In this document: piece after piece, positions 1 to 10,975 of the stretch
How the letters are laid out: each line of letters opens with the position of its first letter
Position numbering within the stretch: position 1 is the stretch's first letter
From: Terana coerulea
Taxonomy: Eukaryota > Basidiomycota > Agaricomycetes > Polyporales > Phanerochaetaceae
Length of the DNA stretch: 64,000 nt
Assembly: GCA_024811115.1 (NCBI GenBank)
Contig: JAKOGH010000812.1
Span: 186,001-250,000, forward strand
Direction: 5' to 3'
The notes under the pieces: model-generated
What the model saw: the letters and a program-made list of their open reading frames with translations, nothing else
Told to the model about the DNA's origin: nothing
Database searches by the model: none
Position numbers and translations under genes: made by a program

Positions 1-1625
1 CTGATGCTGCGCCGTTTCAAACGCACTGTAGTGTCCTGCATAGACCATAGCCCTGTTCTCCGCTTTGGCGCCTGCGCCGACTGCGTTGTAGGTCATGGGT
101 ACCGGGTTCCCGAACCGTGGGTCGGCCTCAGCAGACTGACACAAGTATCCGGTGTGCTCCTCTTCTCCCCCGCACCCGTAATCATGCCGTCCGCTACAAC
201 AAACAGCAACTTCCGCGCGTCCGAGTAGTCCGTAACAGAAATCGAGTCGAGTGTCGTCCGCAGGGAGTCTTCACCCTCGGAGTAACACGTCACCAAGCAG
301 ACGGCGAACAGCTCTGCTCCGATTTGGGCGAGACTGACGATGGGCGCCGCACCTTCGTTGACGAGTGTTGAGTTGGTGGATGCGAGGGAGCGCGAAGACT
401 TACTTGGGTTCGCGACGCGCTTTCCACCTGGGCCCGCCCACGGAGCTGTGCCATGTGGGTTGTCGATGGAAACGTTCGCGCCCTCGGGCATCACTGCAGG
501 ACTGATGGCTGACCGATTGAGAGACATGGTGCCTACAGGGCCAGCGAGTTTGGCCGACAGGAACCAGTTGAAAACGCAGGCCATGACGAAGCGAATCATG
601 ACGAGGGAGAGAATGACGATGAGGCCGGCATAGAGGACGAGCTGAGAGACAAAACAACCAGGAGTTATCTTGTCGATGTTCCCAGCGTAATAGCGCTGAA
701 TGAGACATGGGACGGCAACACGGGTGTCGTCGTGGAAAAAGAATAGACGGGTGCCATCTCTTCCGTTGTCGCCAGGCATTTTCTGCAGGGTGCTTCGAAT
801 GGCGGCGTCAACAGTGTCACTGGGAATGGAGGTGGGATGAAGGGCCATGTACGAGTTCATGTTGAGCACTGCACCATCGAGAACGAAGTAGTTCTGGAGG
901 TTTGCTACGTCGTCCCAGTCATAGCCGACAATAACGCTGGAGTTGACGAATCCCATGGTCTGAAGGGTGCCGGCGTTCAAGGTAGAGAGTGGACACGAAG
1001 AGCCGGTAGAACTACCGCAGGGGGCTTCTGCGGCAGCTCTGAAGGAGAGACCGTTGCAGGCTGGGTAGCTGTTCGCGTCGCGCTGGAACAATGTCGTAAT
1101 GTCTTGTCCGGGTGACTTCAGCAATGTCTGGAAATTAACTCCATCCACCTGAGGAATCTTGGTAACGTTGACTTGGTGTCCCTGCACTCCAAGCGTGTTC
1201 GGCCTCGTCCCAATACGCTGGAATTTGCCCGTTGCTTGTGCGCTTTCGGGACAGAGGACTTTCTGAAAGCCGACGGTGAGGAAACCGACTACGGTGCACA
1301 TGATGGCAATGATGAAACACAGGGCAAACTTCTCCCTCCAGGCCTGCTGAACATGAGGGTCCCTCATCCCGACCGCGCTCAGGAGGAACGCGGGTGCCCA
1401 GAAGGTGACAACGCGAGAGAAGATGCGCCATGCATCCCACTCCATGTCGGGGGACTTGCTGGGTTCGGAGGCACCGATGGGAACATGTTGGGGAGTGATA
1501 AGGGGAACTGGCGCGACACTGCGCTCCGGACGGGTAAGTGTCTTTGCACGTCGAATGGTCGCTGAAGAGTGTGGTGGTCGTTGTGTGAGGATGGGGATGT
1601 CGGAAACGTCAACCTTGCGAGACAT
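1..1625 (-). CDS. Chitin synthase, class IV-like (Chs3 type), N-terminal part
   Basis: A plasma-membrane enzyme that polymerises UDP-GlcNAc into cell-wall chitin. The window holds the N-terminal ~550 residues; the rest runs off the left edge. The start at 1625 (MSRKVDVSD) is preferred over the upstream in-frame Met because a basic cytosolic tail normally precedes the first helices. A membrane pair ([11 protein letters not shown], then [13 protein letters not shown]) is followed by a long extracytoplasmic segment, another helix near [16 protein letters not shown], and the start of the catalytic domain ([31 protein letters not shown]). At about 126-131 the frame breaks: after CVSLL the expected continuation ([19 protein letters not shown]) is one frame away, as if one base were missing. 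From there to base 1 the alternate frame stays open. Family call is secure; the class is inferred from the N-terminal layout. Confidence 0.9.
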
Positions 1626-2171
1626 GCTGCGCCGAAGAAGAAAAAAGAAAGGAAAGCGTTGGCACAGAGGCCGTGTCGAAGGTAACGAGTGGAGGTGTGC
1701 TGCCAGCAAAGACAGACTTAAACCGGGCTTGGCGACGTGGACGACGTTGACGACGGCGGCGACGAAGACGATGGATGTCGGCGCTAAACGGTGTTCCAGA
1801 TCATTGTGGTGTTTGAGCCGGATAACTTGAAGATAACTTGAAGATAAGTCCATATTTGGCTGACCTCATTTAGGCGTTAACTGACGAAAACCGGGGGAAA
1901 CTGGTATCTGGGTTTTCACAAACGGTGCCTTCGTGCTCATTGCGCGGGACAACGAGCAGCTACACCTTGCAACTACATCTTTAAATGGTCGAAGACGGTC
2001 CAAGATGACCACCGCTGAACCCATCACTCGCTTATGCTCACCGCGCACAGGCGTTGCCGGAGGGCCGCCGCCCATACTTATCAGGCGGCATCCATGTGAA
2101 CGTTCTCAGCAGCATAGGTCAAGCTTCGCCCGACACCGCCACTGTCTCTGCATAGTCCAGTGTGTCTTGCG
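1626..2171. other. Divergent intergenic region, chitin synthase / asparaginase
   Basis: About 550 bases between two divergent starts, presumably holding both promoters. I see no convincing TATA box and no coding exon; short open frames here look spurious. Confidence 0.5.
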
Positions 2172-3538
2172 ATGCTGTACAAGTCAGGGTCGCTCGACGA
2201 GAAGCAGACGCTTTTGACCCGCACCTCGAGGAAGGACAAGAAGGCGCGTTACGTCCTTGTCATTCATGGAGGCGCAGGTACGATGTCCAAGGAGGGGTCG
2301 ACACCGGAGCAGCGAGCGAAGTACAAAGCAGCATTGAGCAAAGCGCTGGAGGCCGGGTATGATGTGCTGAGGGACGGGGGAGGGCCATGGATGCCGCCGT
2401 CGCGGCCGTCTCTTCAATGGAAGGTATGGGGCGGCGAACTATAGCCGGTTTATCATGTTCACTGATCTGTGAGCCAGATTGCCCGCTGTTCAACTCAGGC
2501 AAAGGTGCTGTATTTAATGTAGAGGGCAAGGTATGGATTTTGAATCTTGACCTTGTAAACTACACGCTGAAGTGCGTGTATCTTGTCAGAATGAGCTCGA
2601 GACATCCATAATGCTATCGAAGCCTCCCGCCTCCCATGACCACATTCCGTCTTCCCGTCGGGGATTCGGTGTTACCCTCCTTCGCCATGTACGCAACCCG
2701 TCCAAGCTTGCTAGGGCCCTTTATCTTGCGCCAACAGCTGCCCCTCATACCATGCTCTCTGGTCTACCGGCGGAGAAGATCGCAGAAGAACTCGGCGTTG
2801 AGCTCGTAGATGAGAGTTATTTCTTCACCGAAGCTCGCTGGAGGGAGCATAGACGAGGCCTTGGACTTCCCGAAGAGCCCTTCCCATTCCCTGACAAACA
2901 AGCAGCCAATACGGAGGATATCCCTCTAGACCAGATGCCCACGGGCACGGTCGGTGCCGTTGCACTCGACATCCGTGGCTGCATTGCCGCCGTAACTTCC
3001 ACCGGTGGCCGAACGAACAAGTTAGCGGGGCGTATTGGTGATACACCGAGCATGGCAGCCGGGTTCTGGGCGGAGGAGTGGAAGGTACAAGGTCGTCTTC
3101 GCAAGATTTGGGCTCAAGTAAGAGGTAAGAGCTCGACAGTTGGAGTCGGTGTCAGCGGGACAGGCGACGGCGACGTGAGTTTACTTCTTGCTGTTGGTCT
3201 TCGAACAAGTATTGATTTGCTCGACCTTAGTACTACATACGCCTGGCCACCGCTTCCACTATCGGTAGACGTATGAAATATCTCCATGAGCCGGTAGAGA
3301 AGGCAGCGAAGCATTGTGTGGAAGAGCTGCGTCATGATGGTGGTATTGGAGGAGTGATCGCTCTGGATAACGAGGGCCGTGGTGAGTCCCAACATGTCTT
3401 TGCACTTTTTTAGATGCTGACGTTGGCACGTTTATCTCAGTGGCTATGCCGTTGAATTGCTCAGGCATGTACCGTGGGGTCATAAGAGAAGATGGACAAC
3501 CTAAAACAGCAATATTCGACGACGAGGAGCTGAGCTGA
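2172..3538 (+). CDS. Plant-type L-asparaginase / isoaspartyl peptidase (Ntn hydrolase)
   Basis: Hydrolyses L-asparagine and/or beta-aspartyl peptides; a threonine Ntn-hydrolase that activates by self-cleavage. Visible are the opening VLVIHGGAGTM, the helix AMDAAVAAVSSMED, NSGKGAVFN, the LARALY segment, and the cleavage site GTVGAVALD, whose Thr (codon 2947-2949) is the expected nucleophile, followed by TSTGG and a GD-rich loop. Later exons give VEKAAKHCVEEL, GGVIALDN and a C-terminus ending at 3538. Introns lie near 2415-2465, 2530-2590, 3180-3230 and 3385-3440. One base is missing near 2376-2386 (a G-run before AMDAAV), which breaks the frame. The start is the first ATG that keeps the frame of HGGAGT, and is only moderately certain. 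Confidence 0.88.
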
Positions 3539-3839
3539 GCGTATCTGAGTATGTTTATGAATGATACATCGAGGTCATCACTGGTTCAAGACATCATCAT
3601 GGTTAACACCCCTATGCTAAGAATCTCCGCAGCGCAGCGTAAGTGCTAACTCAGATCTATCACATCGCAGCACAGATGATTCGCAGGTGAGAAGTAGATC
3701 TGAACACGAGTCGATCAGTGAGTCAGTGACAACAAGCCGTGCGAGCCGTCCTTCTATGAAGTCATAGCCCTGGGGCCTATACATAAAGCATGCCTTGCTC
3801 GAAGGTCCTCAATATCGCTTCCTCAACAGCAATCACACC
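3539..3839. other. Intergenic, asparaginase to dehydrogenase
   Basis: About 300 bases between tandem genes. No coding signal seen. A weak AT-rich stretch (tatacataaag, near 3779) could serve the downstream promoter. Confidence 0.4.
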
Positions 3840-5158
3840 ATGGCTGAAGCAGTCCTTAATCAAGTCCATGTGAGCAGCATGTTCGACCTGCGCGGCGTCG
3901 TTGCAGTAGTTACCGGTGGGGGCACTGTAAGTGAGCTATCTGCTGGATGTGTGATGTCTGTACTGACACTGCTCTAGGGCATCGGGCTAATGATGAGCTC
4001 GACACTACTCTCCAATGGCGCAACCGTGTTTATCATTGGGCCAGAGCAAGATTCCCTGGACAAGTCTGTTTCTCACTAAGCTTCGAAAATACTTACCTGA
4101 TCGTAACCTTCGCATTAGGGTAGCAAAGGCATTCAACGACGCTGCCGAGAAGACGGGTAGACATGGCCGAATGTACGGTATACAGGGAGATGTCAGCAAG
4201 AAAGTGAGTAAGATCTACTCAAGTCTCAAGCAGTACCCTCGCGTTTATTAATTTATACTTCGACTCCGCAGTCGGAAGCCTCACGCCTAGCTGAAGAAGT
4301 GGGGAAGCGTACATCACACGTGACTGTACTTTTCAACAACGCAGGGTGCGACATCCTTCGACTGTATGGCCGAACGCACAGCGATAACGAAAAGGTTGTA
4401 GGATCCTCGTGGGCAAGTTCAAAAGGCCCACGGAACCCACCGCCAACGCTTTCAAAGCCGCGTACTTCAATGACATCAAAGAAGAAGAATTCGACAGCAG
4501 CATGAACACGAACGCCGTTGGCCCGTACTGGCTCACGTTCGCCTTTCTTCCGCTTCTTGAGAAGTGGAAGGAGACAGGGTTTACGACCGTTGGCGGCAAG
4601 AAGTTCGCTCCGCAAGTCATCATGACGAGCAGCATGAACGGGTGGACGAAGGACCCAGCGACGTCGGGCTTCTCTTTCCCCTACTTGTTCTCTAAGTCGG
4701 CGCTCGGCCATGCTACTTCGACTCTCGCACACGAACTTCTGCCGCTTGGAATTCGCGTGAACGGGATTGCACCGGGTGTGTCTTGCAATGCCATTGACAG
4801 TGACCGATGCTATAGTCGCGGCAGCTGATCTTACTTTACACAGGGCTATTCCTGTCGAACATGGGTGCTCCGGGATCCAATGACATTGTCGGCGAGTCCA
4901 ACTTCAAAGACTTCGATTCCGTCGCTTTTGCCGTACCATGCACTCAGCCTCCCCCCTCGGATGGGTCTCGGCCAACTCCCGCAGGTTCTCGCACAGACAT
5001 TGGGCGCCTTGGTTCTATTCCTCGTCAGCAATTGGTTCGTCAATGGCGAAACTGTTCTCATCGATGGCGGTGTACGTACACTTTGAACTTCATTGCAGAT
5101 ATAATGACTAATAACTTCTCTATTTCAGACTTTGTTGAAGCATCCCTCGTCCTTCTGA
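3840..5158 (+). CDS. Short-chain dehydrogenase/reductase (classical SDR)
   Basis: An NAD(P)-dependent oxidoreductase with a Rossmann fold; substrate unknown. Motifs in order: cofactor motif TGGGT-GIG, split by an intron after 3926; the QGDVSKK acidic strand; NNAG; the catalytic Ser in MTSSMNGW; YLFSK (Tyr-x-x-x-Lys); and IRVNGIAPG. The C-terminus reads ALVLFLVSNWFVNGETVLIDGG and, after a last intron, TLLKHPSSF to the stop at 5158. At least six short introns can be placed by homology; one begins inside NNAG (GCAGG then gtgcga). The frame slips by one base at a C-run around 4950-4957, between the VAFAVP and PPRMG segments. Family assignment is firm. It follows the asparaginase in tandem with no visible functional link. 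Confidence 0.88.
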
Positions 5159-5394
5159 AATAGAGAAAATAAACAGACGGCCGTACTTGTACACTATTAC
5201 TTGTGTACACCAAGTGAAATACGATCGCTAGCTTTCCGCATCTTGTCCGCGCCCCTTGCTGAGCTTGTGCCGTCAGCCCATTAGTTGAATCTTGATTTTA
5301 TCTTCGCTCTCATACCTTCCACGCACCAAGTATACCAGCGCTTAATACATCAATCGCCAGAAACGGCAAGGATTGTGGTTGAAACTGAACCTGC

Positions 5395-6815
5395 ATGTCA
5401 CTAGCTGTTCCACTATCGTCACCAAGCTTGCGACGAGAGCACCTCCGCAAACTACGCGTGCTCTCCATTACTAGCTTGGTCTTTACTCTGCTCTTGACAT
5501 ATGCCGCCTCAAACTTGCCACTATTCGACTCGTCGCCGCGGCTTCTGCTCCCCGAATCCGCGAGTTGGCTGACGACAGCCGCCTTTCCTCTGCTACGCTG
5601 GGATGCGTTCCACTTCGCGCACATAGCGCGCGGAGGATACGTCTATGAGCACGAATGGGCGTTCTTCCCGGGCGCACCGTTCGTTATGCGGACGTTTGGG
5701 GAAGGACTTCGACACTTGACAGGCGGCAGCGAGGAGACGACGATTGCCCGTATGCTAGTCGGAGCAGGGCTTGCGTCTTTGCTCTGCGGTACCACGACGA
5801 CGCTGTACGACCTCACGCTGCACCACTTTGGCTCGTCGTCGTTTGCCTACTTGACGTGCCTGCTGTCGTTGCTTCCGAGCAGCCCGGCAACCCTGCGGTT
5901 CTCTGCATACACGGAGCCTTTCTTTACATATTTTCTCCTATCGAGGTAATAGGCTTAGCTTCTTATGCGTGTTCATTTACTCAATATGCCAGGCATGCTC
6001 TCGTGCGCCCGTGAGCAATGGGTGGTAGCCGCTATGTTTTTCACCGTCGCGTCAACATTCCGGTCCAACGGTGCGATGCTCGGCGGATATCTTCTTTACG
6101 GCCTCATAGTTGGTCCTTTTCTCACCAAGAAACAAGTGAGATAACGCGACTATTTTTTCATTTATTTGAGTAGTGATAAATCTCCTCAGGTGCACGCCGG
6201 TCGACTGCTGCAGGCGGTCGTCCTTACCGGGATGGTATGCATGCCTTTCCTGTACCATCAATACAACGCGTACAGGGCCTTCTGCCTCGGCGGATCAACT
6301 GAGACTCCCCATGGTGCTCGAAGAGTCTTCCCTTCATATACAGCTACGTCCAGGAAAAGTACTGGAATGTGGGGTTCCTACGCTACTGGACTCCATCGCA
6401 AGCCCCAAATATTCTTCTGGGGCTACCCGTTCTACTGGCTGTCATCTCATATTCAGCCACCCACGTTCGAAGTTGCACCATTCCGCTAGTGCTTTCACAT
6501 CCCATTGCCTCCAGGTTTCGCTCCACATCGCCACGAGCACCTGCGCCAAAAGCCTCACAATCGAAGACGTTCATGGTCACGAGCGAAAGCGTCATCCCGC
6601 ATGCGATCCACTCGCTTGTTCTCAGCTTCGTCCTACTCTTCGCCGCGCACACTCAGATCGCACTGCGGGTCGCAGCGTCGATTCCTACGACGTATTGGGC
6701 GGCCGCGTGGCTTGTGGTCGCACACCCTCGAGTTGGGAAGTGGTGGGTGACCTGGAGCTTGGTGTGGGGAGCTATTTCAACTGTACTGTGGGCGGCATTC
6801 CTTCCTCCGGCATGA
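5395..6815 (+). CDS. GPI18: GPI mannosyltransferase 2 (PIG-V/Gpi18 family)
   Basis: An ER membrane enzyme that adds the second mannose to the GPI-anchor precursor. After a basic N-terminus and a first helix (ITSLVFTLLLTYAA) comes the family signature RWDAFHFAHIARGGYVYE followed by WAFFPGAPFVMR. More helices follow, then a hydrophilic C-terminal loop and a final helix ending LWAAFLPPA at 6815. Introns lie near 5945-5990 and 6136-6189. Two single-base insertions in C-runs, around 6284-6288 and 6306-6310, interrupt a segment whose restored reading is clearly homologous (SADQLRLP, then PWCSKSLPF, YVQEKYWNVGFLRYW). These look like sequencing indels. Length (~430 residues) is normal for the family. 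Confidence 0.88.
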
Positions 6816-7179
6816 AGGCGTACTCCAGCCCTATGGGATCCATGTACACCAGGTTTGTTTTGAATTGACGGCCTGCAACATACGAGTCTAATCTTCGAAA
6901 AAGATACTAAAATAGGCGCTCCAGACCAGGGAGCGAATAAGCACTGAGTAGGTCTACAGGAATGGAAGACTATCAGCCACATGTGTCTAATGCAAACTAC
7001 GGAGTGTACGGTGGGATGGGCTGTGGGGATGTCCGTTGTAAGTCTATGTACTCTAGAAAATATCTACGTGCGCGCATGAGTGTGAAAGTCAGTAGAAGTG
7101 CCATGGAGGATTCTAGGTGATGTCAAATGACGACAGAGGGAAAGAGACGCAGGACCGAAGGGGAGACAGCCAGTCAAAT
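6816..7179. other. Convergent intergenic region, PIG-V / anion transporter
   Basis: 3' flanks of two convergent genes. No coding exon or RNA gene seen. Confidence 0.45.
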
Positions 7180-9107
7180 CTAATGCGAGTCAGGTGTATC
7201 ACTCCGCTGGGCTTGCAGATGAATCTCAATCGTTTGGTACTCCTCCGTATGGACGCCGCCCATGCCATTCAAACCAGGCGTCTGACGCTCGCCAAGCTCG
7301 ATGTCGCTGGACTTGTGCTTCTCCGTGAGGAAGATCGCCAGGCTGACCTGGTCGCGGATGACATCCTCGGCCGGCGAGATGAAGATCTTGCCCTCCCAGA
7401 ATGCGATCGCCGTAAGACAGAAGAGGACACCCCAGGTGATGACCATGAGGACGGTCATGACGAGGTTCCAGACGTGGAAGCCGTTGACGTTGAAAATGTC
7501 GCCAAGTTTGCGGAGGGCGAGAATCCAGCCGACTAAAAGGTGCCCAATGAGTACATCAATTTCCGAGGCAGATGGGGTTGAACATACCGTTAGGGAATGT
7601 AAGAGCCCAGCCTAGTCAAGAAGGGGTCATCAAAACATGCAACAAGTCAAGATAGAGGCCCTCACAACCCAGAATCTCGCTCAAGTTCTTGTGCAGCTTG
7701 AACCAATACGGCAGTGCTCCGAACACAAAGAAGAACACCGCTAAGCCGAACAGAAGCAAGGCAGACATTACACTTGTGGCGAACCAAATCTCGCCGGCTG
7801 ACTCGGAGACGAGCTGGCGGCTGGCGAGGCTGGTGATTCATCGTTAGACAGCACGTTTGGGAGCGGTGACAGACACGTACATGGGTCTGGCGCACTCTCC
7901 GAGATTGAGAAGAGCCAATGCAGTGAAGCCCGGCGGACCACAGGCGATGAACGCACCGTTGGCTTGGTGGCCTTCTAAGAACCCAGTCTGGTACTTATTA
8001 GTGACGAGCCAGTACAAACGTGCCAAAGCATTTACCGTCATGATTCTAGGAAAGATTCATCAGCAACTCGCATAAGGCAGCTTCGAGCTGGTCAATCACA
8101 TACCGGAGAATGTAGATACAGATGTAGAAGAAGGTCATAAAGAAACCAAGGCCTGGGAGAGGCAAGTCAGACAAGAATTGTGAATAGACGGTTTGCTGCT
8201 CAGTACCTTGGAAGATGTACCCGGTCAGAAGGACGCCAAGAGCCCGAGGCTCCTCTGGACCGATGACCTTCAATGTATTGAACGCTACGACTCCGACGAG
8301 CATCTAACCAAAGAGTCAGTCAAGTGCAAATGCAAAAACAAACAAAAAAGTATGAGGCGTACCATGGGGAACACCAAGAAGGCCCAGGCAGGCGTGAACT
8401 TCGTGAGGTCATGCGGCTGATTGAACCAGACCATCAACATCGGGAAGCAGACCGCTACCGAGAGTGACACATATGTCCTGTGGCAGAGCTTTGTTAGCAA
8501 GAACATACAGTGTACAAAACGAGGAGCCTTACCAAAATAGGGCGTAAATGAAGTTTGGCGTGACATGTCCCGCAGGTATACCCGTAATTGATTGTTCCGA
8601 TGATAATGGTGGCGAACGAAAGAACCTGAGCACAACGTGAGATAAACCGCCCACGATTGGATGCGAGCACAATTACGTACCATTAGAGGTACGAATATTC
8701 CTTTGGTGGGGTCTGTAATTATCCGTAATGACTGTCGAGGATAGACTTTCGTCGTTGTCAGCAAGCGTGGCTTCCGGATGTAGCAGCCTGCAGCGCACAT
8801 AGGAATTGTAATAGAAGGGTACTGGTGTTCAATAGGAAAAGAATCATGTTGATGAAGTAGAAGACCGTCTCCACGACTGTCAGAGCATGGCCGGGGTGTT
8901 GCTTCAACCCTGCCAGCGTAACGTAGACCGCCCCTGTTCCCATTCCTATCGGATACTGATCTGCTGTAAGCGTGTGAGCATGTATATCGAAGCATAAAAA
9001 CGTACTGCCTGCCACGACCATCCGTGAATCCTTCGGGATATCCTATTGACATGGACCATGGACTGCGAGCGACGGAGGCGATGAGACAGATTTGGGGCTT
9101 CCACCAT
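7180..9107 (-). CDS. SLAC1/TDT-family transporter (Mae1-like dicarboxylate or Ssu1-like sulfite efflux)
   Basis: A ten-helix plasma-membrane transporter of the tellurite-resistance/dicarboxylate family. Fungal members carry malate and other dicarboxylates (Mae1) or sulfite (Ssu1). The first exon (start 9107, MVEAPNLSH) ends in WSWQA, then an intron, then YPIGMGTGAVYVTLAGLKQ. Later exons give VETVFYFINMILFLLNT, YPRQSLRIITDPTKGIFVPL, FGVGWFN-like WFNQPHDLTKFTPAW, VAFNTLKVI, GFFMTFFYICIYIL, TGFLEGHQANGAFIACGPP and FTALALLNLG. The hydrophilic C-tail ends at 7180. I count at least eight short introns. The conserved G-GTG start, the NT-T region and the GPPGFTALAL helix support the family. Substrate cannot be read from the sequence. 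Confidence 0.82.
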
Positions 9108-10975
9108 GGTTACGGAGAATATCTGAAGTGGCAGAACGGCCCAAAAAACCGGGAAGAGAAAAGGTCGTTAGAGGAGAAGAGGAAGGGGTCGTCAAAGCTG
9201 ACGGTCCTGGATACGTGCGGACACTTATATTCTTGAAACCTGAGAAGCGGTCGCAGCCGCGACAGCCGGAGGCACTACCTCATGCGCAACAGACTCCGCG
9301 TATATGAAGCTCTTCTGTACGCCAATAGGTTGCGTGCAAGCACGCTCCCCGTCGGCTGGCCGAGCGATACAGCCGCTTCCAGAGCCGCCGCAGCTTATCG
9401 GAGGGTTCGGAGGGCCCGGAAGCGGCTTGGCCTGTCCGACGAGCCCAACGAGGCTGGCGGGAAGATTTGCAGGGTCTCGATGATGTGTTGCTGGCGGCAT
9501 TGTGGCGCAGAAAACATGAAGAGGCCTCTGACAGCCGAGGCTTGGCTGGTTCTAGCTCTCGCTTGGCTCGGCGCTGGCCATAGCCGCGGTGATCAGAACT
9601 GCGTCACTGCCCTTCGGATATGAGCGTCGGTGTGTCCAAGCGGGCTTGTGCCCTCAAGAAGCTGATGATTTTTACCAGGGTGTGGTGCAGGCATATGCGA
9701 GGACCGGCAACAAACATGGTTTCGGAGAAGTTAGGGAGGCTGGCGAAAATGGCAACCTGGAGCTCCCGATCCTAACAGAGCCAAACAAGAAAAAATAGAG
9801 ACTGATCCGCCCGATCCTCCGTCGGGCACATGCCTCCATTTGGGCAGAGCGCCGTTTGGCTGATGGTGGCACGGGTCGTAGACCTAGACCTCGGATTGCA
9901 AGCATTAAGCACCAACGGCATTCGGATTAGTATAAGCCACAATTGGCAAGGCCTTGTAAGATCAACACTAGCGGTATGATAGTAATAAGCTGTCATGTAG
10001 CGGGGTACTGAGTTAACCCCGGAGCCGTGCATCTTTACCTTGACCAAACGTATCACCAACAAGCTCATCTCACAGTGGCTAAGTCTGACCTGTTTATCTG
10101 GCTTTAGTATTTTATAAGCCGGATGAATCCCGCAGAGTGCACCTGGCCATTCTCACAGCTCTTTCCACTGACAAGCATTCGGCGTCCAAGCCTTCACGCG
10201 TCACGGCTTAAGGACAAGGTACTCGATGATGCGTGGCTGTATCCAGGAGCCAATTATTCCCTTTTGAGTGTTGGGCAACAAATGAAGAGCCTTGGATGCA
10301 AGAATAAGTGGGCGCGGAGGACTGTTGGGCAGTGGCATGAAGAGGGCAGTGCGCTGTTTGGTTTGGCTGGGTAACACAAGGGCCTTTTTGACAGTTACAT
10401 CAGCCGGCGGAGTGACCTTGGGATCTACGTCTAATTATGTACTAGCTTCGTATTAGTTTCCCAGCAGTTCTGAACAGCTATGGGGTACCTGACACTACTC
10501 CAACGTTGATGGTTAGAGAACATCATTTACAGATTAGATTCACGGACCAGGTAGCTGAGCTTCAGAATGATCCTTTCTCCTCCTCCTCATCATGCACGAA
10601 AGATTTCCGCGATGCAGTGTCGGGCACTGTCAGCCCTCGCCACTGACAACATCTGGAGACAAGCCACAATAATCAGTACCACAGCTCACGGGCTGTGTTC
10701 GAGTATGAACAATCCGCAACACCATCTGATGCCGGCGCTCAGCTCTCACAAGAACCTCCAGCTGCCTCAGCTCCCACACGACAACCCGCCTCGTTCTGTA
10801 AAGCCGACTGACGACGCTTCGAAGAAAGCAGGCGAACGCAGGGGGAGGAACGTGCCTGACTTTCAGCCCTTTCGAGCCATCAATTCGTCTCAAGCGATCA
10901 CACAGCTAGCGCCCATTTGCTAGACCTCTTCGGTATTCTCAACGTCTGCTCGTTACAACCTCTGTCTCCAGGAGC
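9108..10975. other. 1.9-kb region without a supported gene
   Basis: Several open frames of 60-120 codons occur on both strands, but none has recognisable motifs, coherent introns or a convincing start. One 35-codon frame from 9516 (MKRPLTAEAW...) resembles a signal peptide, but its antisense strand is equally hydrophobic, so I do not call it. The last part must hold the DOCK promoter. Confidence 0.45.

Noticed and set aside
1405..1830. Plus-strand open frame opposite the chitin synthase N-terminus
   Set aside because: Antisense shadow without motifs.
9282..9623. Open frame with Arg/Ala-rich protein
   Set aside because: Composition follows GC-rich DNA, no motif, no splice sites, and other frames are equally open.
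10567..10923. Plus-strand 118-codon frame upstream of DOCK
   Set aside because: No recognisable domain, no conserved composition, and the antisense is also open; probably promoter DNA.
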